In this document: one piece after another, positions 15,195-20,043 of the stretch
Numbering within the stretch: position 1 is the first letter of the stretch
How the letters are laid out: each line of letters starts with the position of its first letter
Origin: Candidatus Latescibacterota bacterium
GTDB taxonomy: Bacteria; Latescibacterota; MVCY01
Direction: 5' to 3'
DNA length: 20,043 nucleotides
NCBI GenBank assembly: GCA_030608245.1
Contig: JAUWEO010000008.1
Span: 1 to 20,043, forward strand
Program-made: the position numbers and the translations under genes
The notes under the pieces: generated by a model
Seen by the model: the letters and a program-made list of their open reading frames with translations, nothing else
Told to the model about the DNA's origin: nothing
Databases searched by the model: none

Positions 15195-17132
15195 ATGCGA
15201 AAGTCTATTTTGCTCTTTTTTTCTACCATTATATCCCTGCTGTTGCTGCTTTCTGGCCAGAGCAATGTCTTAGCTCAGACGAAGGCCTTCCTGATCGGGA
15301 GTGAAGAGAACCCTTGGAGACAATGGGGCAGCTTCGATCTGGTGGATGACCAGAGCAGGGAGGGATGGATTCAGCCTATAAAGACTACCCGGGATGTGAA
15401 CATATTGCATGACCTTTATACCCAAGGGAGGCTGTTTGCGTTAGAAGAGCCCACCGAATCAGAGTATGAGCCGGGAGACGGGAGAATCTGGTCACCAAAT
15501 GCTCCCTTTGTGGAAAACAAGCAGATGGCAACCCTGTTAGCCGATGGCAAACAGGATACGATCTCCTTTGACTACTTCAACAGACCCGGAAAGAGTAACT
15601 ACGGTGTGTGTATATATATTGACCTGGGGGCGCCCTATCCAGTAGATGAGGTATCTTGTTACCCCTTATGTCGAGAGAAACTTCCTTTGAAAATCCAGCA
15701 GGAATTAGGTATTGAAAGTCTCGCTCGGCATGAGGATTGTTACATGAAAGGCTATGCGCTCTGGGCCCACGATGGGGGTTCAGAGAACCGAGATGAATGG
15801 GGAAACCCCGAATACCACTTGTTGGATAACGTGCCGACAAATACAGATCGGGTGGTAGTAAACCAGAATTTTCCTCCCCAGCATATCCGGTATATAAAAT
15901 TGCGCTGCCTCTCTGCAATGCCCTTTGAGATCGACCAGATAGAGGTAAGAGGTGAAGGCTATCTCAAACAGGCAACATTCACCTCCGATATAATTGATTT
16001 AGGAGACATAGCGAATTTTGGGAGGATTTTGTGGGCGGCAGAGGAAGAGCCTGGTTCCCGGGCGAGGATTTACACCCGTAACGGGAGAGACAAAACTACC
16101 AAGATCTACTATATGATAAACGACATCGGTGAACCTGAACCATTGACTGAGGAGACCGACGAGAAGAACAGGATAAAATGGGTGAAGCTGCCCGACGACG
16201 CCAAAGGGCCAATAGAGGATGACATCGAGAACTGGACTATGTGGTCTTCCCCTTACGATTCTTCCGGCCAGTCGTTTATTGCCCTCGGCCCTCGTCAGTT
16301 CTTCCGGGTTAAGGTGGTAATGGAAAGCCAGGTGGCTGTTACCAGAGCGTTGATGGACTTGATCTCTGTAGAATATTCCCAACCGACTATGGCCCGCTCG
16401 ATCTGGGGGGAAATCGAGCCCAGAACGAATGTTGACTTAGGAGAAAAGTATCTTTTTCGCCACAGAGTAACCGCGGCGATCGGACAGAATGATATCGGAT
16501 TTGATTGCATCCAAATTAGAACTCCTATTGAGGCTTCGGTGGAAACGGTGAAGGTCAGTGGCGATGTGATTCCTTCGGAAGAATACACCACCTCGGATGA
16601 GAAGAATCTGTTGACTGTCCGGCTTTTGGGCAGGAGAATAGCCAGTGCTGAAGATGCCCTGGAGGTGAGCTTTACCTGCGCAATACTTGCCTTCGGGACC
16701 GTCTTTGAGGGGATGACCTTTGCAAGTTGGCAGGAAGACCTGTTAGGCCAGCGAGTTGAAGTGCATAGGATGGAAGACCTTTCGGTCAGAGGGGCGGTAG
16801 AGTCGCTGGGTCGGGTTCTGGGGAGCGTGGAGGCCTTGCCTAATCCCTTTACGCCCAATGGAGATGGGAAAAATGATACTGTCGTTCTCTCTTTCCGGCT
16901 TTTCCAGATGATAGGAACCGCTCCCCTTGGGGTGGAGATGTACGACCTTTCAGGGAACCGGGTCAAAAAGCTGTTATCCCAGACAGTGAGCAGTGACTAT
17001 TATGAACTAACCTGGGATGGAACGGATGAGGACGGCAAGCTGGTCCCCCCCGGAATCTATGTGTATCAGATATCGCTGGAAGGGGATGCAGAAAAGTTTG
17101 TCAAGAATGGGACAGTGGCAGTAGTTTACTAA
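15195..17132 (+). CDS. Secreted discoidin-like / FlgD-type Ig protein, paralogue 1
   Basis: A 645-residue exported protein. The signal peptide covers residues 1-27 (ending NVLA). A discoidin (F5/8 type C)-like region at about 108-255 has the typical YIDLGAPYPVDEV strand (141-153) and the closing strand HIRYIKLRCLS (230-240). A middle domain at about 258-395 includes IYTRNGR and NWTMWSSPY (346-354). A beta domain at about 400-515 follows. A C-terminal FlgD-like Ig domain at 545-645 shows NPFTPNGDGKND, VEMYDLSGN, LTWDGTDEDG and PPGIYVYQI. Such tails occur on surface and secreted proteins of FCB-type phyla. The same layout and matching segments in the next gene show that the two are paralogues. 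A binding or surface-attachment role is likely; the ligand is unknown. ATG at 15195 follows a G-rich AGGGGGG site about 10 bases upstream. Confidence 0.8.
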   Translation: MRKSILLFFSTIISLLLLLSGQSNVLAQTKAFLIGSEENPWRQWGSFDLVDDQSREGWIQPIKTTRDVNILHDLYTQGRLFALEEPTESEYEPGDGRIWSPNAPFVENKQMATLLADGKQDTISFDYFNRPGKSNYGVCIYIDLGAPYPVDEVSCYPLCREKLPLKIQQELGIESLARHEDCYMKGYALWAHDGGSENRDEWGNPEYHLLDNVPTNTDRVVVNQNFPPQHIRYIKLRCLSAMPFEIDQIEVRGEGYLKQATFTSDIIDLGDIANFGRILWAAEEEPGSRARIYTRNGRDKTTKIYYMINDIGEPEPLTEETDEKNRIKWVKLPDDAKGPIEDDIENWTMWSSPYDSSGQSFIALGPRQFFRVKVVMESQVAVTRALMDLISVEYSQPTMARSIWGEIEPRTNVDLGEKYLFRHRVTAAIGQNDIGFDCIQIRTPIEASVETVKVSGDVIPSEEYTTSDEKNLLTVRLLGRRIASAEDALEVSFTCAILAFGTVFEGMTFASWQEDLLGQRVEVHRMEDLSVRGAVESLGRVLGSVEALPNPFTPNGDGKNDTVVLSFRLFQMIGTAPLGVEMYDLSGNRVKKLLSQTVSSDYYELTWDGTDEDGKLVPPGIYVYQISLEGDAEKFVKNGTVAVVY

Positions 17133-17171
17133 AACATCGCTCTCACGCCCATAGCCCCTGTAGGGTTTTCT

Positions 17172-17191
17172 CTCGCCAGGCGAGGTTTTTT
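17172..17191 (+). terminator. Possible weak terminator between the two paralogues
   Basis: CTCGC and GCGAG (17172-17184) form a short hairpin around CAG. It is followed by G and six T residues (17186-17191). The stem is only 5 bp, so partial read-through into the next gene would be expected. Confidence 0.35.
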
Positions 17192-17222
17192 GGTACTGAT
17201 ATTTATTATGAGGAACTCAAAA

Positions 17223-19790
17223 ATGAAGAAAGCATTCGTTAGAGCAGGAATTTCGGCAATTTTTCCCTTCTTCATCTTAGCTTCTGCTATGGCGGGTGAA
17301 TACACTGTCGGCACAAAAGCGGATTGGGAAAGGTGGAGCTACCCCCGCGGAGGAGTGGTGGAGATTACTCCCGACGGATGGGTTGAGGTCAAATCAGTGG
17401 AGAAAGATATCAATGCTTGCTTAGAGGCCAATACCTACACTTACAAATGGCGTGATGGGCGAAAGTACACCGGAGGCATTAGGGGAGCAAAATTAAGATC
17501 AAATTCGTCTGATGCGCCCAATGTGATAGACGGTGATACAACCACATTTTGGACCCCCGACCCTGAAGACCCCTTGGACAAATGGGTGATCGAGATTGAC
17601 CTGGGCAGGCTGGTGTCGGCGAAGAAGATAAGGCTCATATTCGCGGGAGATAAAGAGCCTTTTCCCGAGTTTAAGATATACACTTCGGAGGGGATTGAAA
17701 GATATATTGGGACCCGATTGAAGCTGCTGGATTATGACCTTGTGATGCAAACAGTAAGGCCCAATACTGAATATATATTCGAGCTCGAGCTTGACCCGGG
17801 CACAGATCTTCAGGGCAATCCTCTGGTTGGGAAGTATTTACACTATGTTAAGATATTTTTCACCAAGAAGGTTGCCGAGGCTGGACTGGCAGAGGTTGAG
17901 GTAGTTACTCTGGGGAAAAATATAGCCTTAGGCACACTCGACCGGGGAGGCTGGATAAAATCTGGCAGCCCTACCCCACCCACCAGCAATATCTTTGACG
18001 GAAAGGCCTGGGAGCACTGGATGTGCGCGCTCTACGGCGACGATTGGCTCCCCCAAGGGTCATGGTTTCTTTGGGACCTGGGTTGTGCCTTCTGGGTTGA
18101 CACCATAAGGATGACCTGTAAGTACAGAGAAATAGTTAATGCTGATACCTTCTTCGAAGGGTTCAGGATGTATGTTTCTGACGGGACCTTGGCTCTTCGC
18201 TCTCCCGCACCCCAGTGGCAGGTAGACGGCAAGGATGTCCTCTGGGAAAGGATAGCCGATGTGAACAACAAGCTAATCCTGCCCCCGCTTCTTAATCACG
18301 ATTTCACACTTTCCCCTCATAAACGGGTGCGCTATATCTTTTTACACCATTTCTACGGCACGGGGTATTATGCTACCCGGGGCAACCAGGGTGTTTTTCT
18401 ATTTGAGATGCAATTATTCGGCCAGGGAATGGTTCCGGGGGTGACTCTGACTTCTCCCCTAATCGATGTGGGGAAAACTGTGAATCTCACTTCTGTGTCC
18501 TGGGATGCTGACACTCCTCCGGGGACAAGGATTGAAGTCAGGACAAAGACCGGGGAGAAAGTGAGGGAAATAATCCGTTATTATGATACAATGGGCAATG
18601 AGATGACGGAAGAGATGTGGAACAAAAGACCTCCGTCCCTGCGGGGGCCGGTGGTGACCGACACGGTAGCTGTTGCGAAACATTGGAGCCCGTGGAGTTC
18701 CCCTTATCTGCGCTCAGGGGAGAGGTTTCTTTCTCCCTCCCCCAGAAGATATCTCCAGCTTGAGGTTAACCTTCTGTCCGAAAACCCAGAGGCGGTTCCA
18801 TCTCTGAATTCGGTAACCCTTTCATTTTCTCCGCCCGCTATAAGTACCGTATACAGTGAGATCAGAACCTACAAAGTTCCTCAAGCTGGTATACCTCAGA
18901 CCTTCTCCCTTACCCTCAGGATGCCAGAGATAGGAACTATTCATTGGTACAATCGTTGGAACAGGGAAGTTAGCGAAACCCAATGGAATCAATTTCCTGG
19001 ATCCCAAAGGGGACGAGTAGTTCAGGTGGTACGGCGTTTTTATGACCAACAGAACAATGAAATTACAGAAGAAGAATGGCTGTACTTGGATCCTGAGCTG
19101 CGGGGCGAATCTGAGGTAGTGGAGGAGGAGATTACCGGGTTCAACAGGATGTTGGTTGAAACCCCTTCCCTGGCCCAAAAAGTGGAGCTAAAGATCGGAG
19201 GAGAAGAGATAGCCCCTGAGGCGGTAACAACCAACGATGATTCGCTCTTAGTGACACTTCCCAGGTTTTTGTTTACAGAAGAAGACTCGGTAGAGATTCA
19301 GTTTGAGTGTATTCCGTTCCTTAACTCTACGGTATTTGAGGCCTTTGTTTCGGGGCTGGCAGGGTCCTGGCAGAGAGCAGCCCCTGACCCAGCGGTCAAA
19401 AATGCTACCACCGTGGTGCTCCCTGCTCTGGCAGATGAAGAACGACTTATAAGCAATCTGAAGATCGAGCCCAGAACGATAACCCCTGATGGAGATGGCG
19501 TTAATGATATTGCTAATATAGATTTTACAGTTGTTAAGGTTGCCAAATCCAGGCAGGTGAGTGTTGAGATATATGACCTCGGGGGCAATTCAGTGAGAAC
19601 TCTTTACCCTGAACCTGGGAACTACTACGGACCGGAGCTGGGAACTACCGGGAATTACAGTGGAATCACCTGGGATGGAAAAGATAGCTCCGACCACCTG
19701 GTTGTCCCGGGGCTTTATCTCTGTGTGACAAAAGTCAGTGGTGATGCAGGCGTTAAAACGGTGAACAAAACTATTAGTGTGGCTTACTGA
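17223..19790 (+). CDS. Secreted discoidin-like / FlgD-type Ig protein, paralogue 2
   Basis: An 855-residue exported protein with a signal peptide at 1-25 (MKKAF..., ending AMAG). Two discoidin-like regions follow: about 90-229, with DGDTTTFWTP (104-113) and WVIEIDLGRLVSAKKIRL (121-138), and about 234-401, with FDGKAWEHW and WFLWDLGCAFWVDTIRM. The middle domain has IEVRTKTGE and HWSPWSSPY. A 22-residue repeat starting with Y and ending in RG occurs three times, at 454-475, 576-597 and 607-628. The C-terminal FlgD-like Ig domain (about 741-855) has ITPDGDGVND, VEIYDLGGN, ITWDGKDSSD and VPGLYLCVTKV. ATG at 17223 is chosen because GAGGA lies 8 bases upstream; an ATG at 17208 and a TTG at 17190 are in frame. 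It starts 90 bases after the first paralogue. Confidence 0.8.
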   Translation: MKKAFVRAGISAIFPFFILASAMAGEYTVGTKADWERWSYPRGGVVEITPDGWVEVKSVEKDINACLEANTYTYKWRDGRKYTGGIRGAKLRSNSSDAPNVIDGDTTTFWTPDPEDPLDKWVIEIDLGRLVSAKKIRLIFAGDKEPFPEFKIYTSEGIERYIGTRLKLLDYDLVMQTVRPNTEYIFELELDPGTDLQGNPLVGKYLHYVKIFFTKKVAEAGLAEVEVVTLGKNIALGTLDRGGWIKSGSPTPPTSNIFDGKAWEHWMCALYGDDWLPQGSWFLWDLGCAFWVDTIRMTCKYREIVNADTFFEGFRMYVSDGTLALRSPAPQWQVDGKDVLWERIADVNNKLILPPLLNHDFTLSPHKRVRYIFLHHFYGTGYYATRGNQGVFLFEMQLFGQGMVPGVTLTSPLIDVGKTVNLTSVSWDADTPPGTRIEVRTKTGEKVREIIRYYDTMGNEMTEEMWNKRPPSLRGPVVTDTVAVAKHWSPWSSPYLRSGERFLSPSPRRYLQLEVNLLSENPEAVPSLNSVTLSFSPPAISTVYSEIRTYKVPQAGIPQTFSLTLRMPEIGTIHWYNRWNREVSETQWNQFPGSQRGRVVQVVRRFYDQQNNEITEEEWLYLDPELRGESEVVEEEITGFNRMLVETPSLAQKVELKIGGEEIAPEAVTTNDDSLLVTLPRFLFTEEDSVEIQFECIPFLNSTVFEAFVSGLAGSWQRAAPDPAVKNATTVVLPALADEERLISNLKIEPRTITPDGDGVNDIANIDFTVVKVAKSRQVSVEIYDLGGNSVRTLYPEPGNYYGPELGTTGNYSGITWDGKDSSDHLVVPGLYLCVTKVSGDAGVKTVNKTISVAY
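18582..19106 (+). repeat. Three coding copies of a 22-residue repeat
   Basis: The copies are at 18582-18647, 18948-19013 and 19041-19106. All are exactly 22 codons, with pattern Y, D or N, four variable residues, E, M/V/I, T or S, E, two variable, W, seven variable, R, G. Copies two and three are 31 residues apart and copy one is 122 residues before copy two. DNA identity is low, so this is a protein-level repeat and not recent duplication. Confidence 0.7.
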
Positions 19791-19797
19791 GAACGTT

Positions 19798-19868
19798 GGC
19801 CACAAAGACACGAAGACACAAAGAAGGCCAATGCTATTTAATCTTCGTGCCTCGGTGGCTTTGTGGCC
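19798..19868. repeat. Inverted repeat with GGCCACAAAG ends
   Basis: The arms at 19798-19824 and 19842-19868 are 27 bases each and match at 22 of 27 positions when one is reverse-complemented. The outer ten bases are perfect (GGCCACAAAG/CTTTGTGGCC). The spacer is 17 bases. It starts 7 bases after the stop of the preceding gene. It has no T-tract, but it could still fold in RNA. Confidence 0.7.
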
Positions 19869-19922
19869 CAATTGTCTATTTTGATCTCGGAATTTCAATT
19901 CCAAGCAGAAAGGAGGTTTGTA

Positions 19923-20043
19923 ATGTTCAGAAGGCTATGGGGGTGTTCCATAATGCTGATTCTGTTGGGTGTTACAGCGGTTGGGGCCCAGGTGAGAACG
20001 ACGGCTTTCCAACCAGAAGGGCTTCAGGTGATGGTAGGGGCTA
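19923..20043 (+). CDS. Start of another exported protein (cut by window edge)
   Basis: Forty codons are visible. ATG at 19923 has AAAGGAGG 7 bases upstream. The N-terminus is a clean signal peptide (MFRRLWG, hydrophobic core, then VGA before Q23). The first mature residues are QVRTTAFQPEG, which faintly recalls the QTKAFLIG start of the 15195 protein, so it could be a further member of the same set. Too little is visible to name a family. Confidence 0.7.
   Translation, partial: MFRRLWGCSIMLILLGVTAVGAQVRTTAFQPEGLQVMVGA

Noticed and set aside
16295..16966. 223-codon minus-strand frame inside the first discoidin-FlgD gene
   Set aside because: It is Ser/Thr/Arg/Pro-rich, as expected of antisense translation, and lies wholly within a supported gene.

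Overview
The window looks like a chromosomal piece of an uncultivated diderm (Gram-negative type) bacterium, most likely from the Fibrobacterota-Chlorobiota-Bacteroidota (FCB) superphylum or a neighbouring candidate phylum. This rests on a full set of lipid A and outer-membrane assembly genes, on an LpxC-FabZ fusion (a Bacteroidota/FCB trait), and on secreted proteins that combine discoidin-like domains with a C-terminal FlgD-type Ig domain. The phylum is an inference; there is no rRNA or other marker here.

Minus strand, 42-12001: transcription runs from right to left as tamB, bamA, ompH/skp, lpxD, lpxC-fabZ, lpxA. This is an outer-membrane biogenesis block. TamB and BamA handle membrane-spanning transport and barrel insertion, Skp chaperones barrels in the periplasm, and LpxA, LpxC and LpxD carry out the first three steps of lipid A synthesis. 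FabZ feeds the shared hydroxyacyl-ACP pool into fatty acid elongation. A consensus sigma70-type promoter precedes tamB, a second probable one precedes bamA, and a hairpin plus T-tract follows lpxA. Two further minus-strand genes lie beyond it: an isoprenylcysteine methyltransferase-like membrane protein and a DUF123 GIY-YIG-type protein. No lpxB or lpxI is present.

Divergent region, 12002-12361: it holds two back-to-back promoters, each with a TTGACA box and a 17-base spacer, and an orphan terminator-like hairpin.

Plus strand, 12362-20043: this is a run of exported proteins. It contains a small putative lipoprotein of unknown function, a secreted CBM9/DOMON-like protein that forms its own unit with promoter, long leader and strong terminator, a second lipoprotein, two tandem paralogous secreted proteins (discoidin-like domains, a FlgD-like Ig tail and, in the second, a three-copy 22-residue repeat), and the start of another signal-peptide protein cut off by the window edge. 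The recognisable domains suggest ligand binding or surface attachment, but no substrate can be named.

Several intergenic gaps carry inverted repeats: a perfect 13-bp palindrome at 625-653, and imperfect ones at 3692-3781, 14243-14323 and 19798-19868. One arm has become part of the lpxD coding end. I see no tRNA, rRNA, CRISPR array, transposase, phage gene or defence system.
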